Positions 6,263-6,373 of a stretch of 6,373 bases of DNA are shown in pieces. The stretch comes from Candidatus Hydrothermarchaeota archaeon (GTDB lineage Archaea; Hydrothermarchaeota; Hydrothermarchaeia; Hydrothermarchaeales; BMS3B). Where the stretch lies: contig WANG01000046.1 in assembly GCA_015521945.1 (NCBI GenBank), positions 1-6,373 of the forward strand, written 5' to 3'. The translations under genes and the position numbers were made by a program. The notes under the pieces were generated by a model. The model made no database searches. It saw nothing but the letters and a program-made list of their open reading frames with translations, and was not told the origin of the DNA. Within the stretch, counting starts at the first letter, position 1, and the number at the start of each line of letters is the position of its first letter.

Positions 6263-6373
6263 CTACCGGGCTGCCAGCTTTATATCGGTAGCCTTGACGG
6301 TCTTTCTTCTTGCGTGCTTGGCAAGCGCACCGGCATCCTTGGATATCTCGGTGGCTATCTCCTCAAGAATCTC
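6263..6373 (-). CDS. Archaeal histone, C-terminal half (5' end beyond the right edge)
   Basis: Thirty-six codons are visible before a TAG stop. They match the end of the HMf-type histone fold: the last half of the long central helix (EILEEIATEISKDAGALAKHA), the DNA-contacting loop RRKTVKATD, and the short third helix DIKLAAR. The Arg-Lys-Thr of the loop is the conserved DNA-binding and loop-pairing element of archaeal histones. The chain ends right after the third helix, with no C-terminal tail. Full-length relatives are about 65-70 residues, so roughly half is missing only because the window ends. It packs DNA as dimers and higher oligomers. It lies about 32 nt upstream of map on the same strand. 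Confidence 0.93.
   Translation of the reverse strand, partial: EILEEIATEISKDAGALAKHARRKTVKATDIKLAAR

Overview
The window looks like a chromosomal segment of a fairly GC-rich euryarchaeon. The support is an archaeal histone C-terminus at the right edge, a type II (archaeal/eukaryotic) methionine aminopeptidase, and TATA-like elements placed for leaderless transcripts. A full bacterial-type MutS in a histone-bearing archaeon is most like the Methanosarcinales and related lineages, but I cannot fix the genus from sequence alone.

Layout, right to left on the minus strand: histone C-terminus (6263-6373), type II methionine aminopeptidase (5331-6230), a small unrecognised protein (5047-5331), orotate phosphoribosyltransferase pyrE (4453-5019) and mutS (1840-4419). 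All point the same way with gaps of about 30 nt or less, plus a one-base TGATG stop/start overlap between the aminopeptidase and the small gene. Map, the small gene and pyrE are therefore probably one transcript. An oligo-T tract precedes map, and an A/T-rich tract precedes mutS, so the histone and mutS may be separate or only partly coupled units.

On the plus strand, 1155-1862 encodes an uncharacterised 235-residue protein. It converges on mutS and overlaps the end of that gene by 23 bp. Divergent from it, across a 132-bp intergenic region, the minus strand at 1-1022 carries the first 340 codons of an AAA/ABC-type ATPase. That gene runs off the left edge, has atypical Walker residues and is visibly less GC-rich than the rest of the window.

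The genes cover housekeeping jobs: chromatin packing, N-terminal Met removal, UMP synthesis and mismatch recognition. No single pathway links them. I see no tRNA or rRNA, CRISPR array, insertion sequence or convincing new multi-gene system. The points most worth a second look are the ATPase with altered Walker motifs, the unknown 235-residue protein, and the translationally coupled small protein between map and pyrE.
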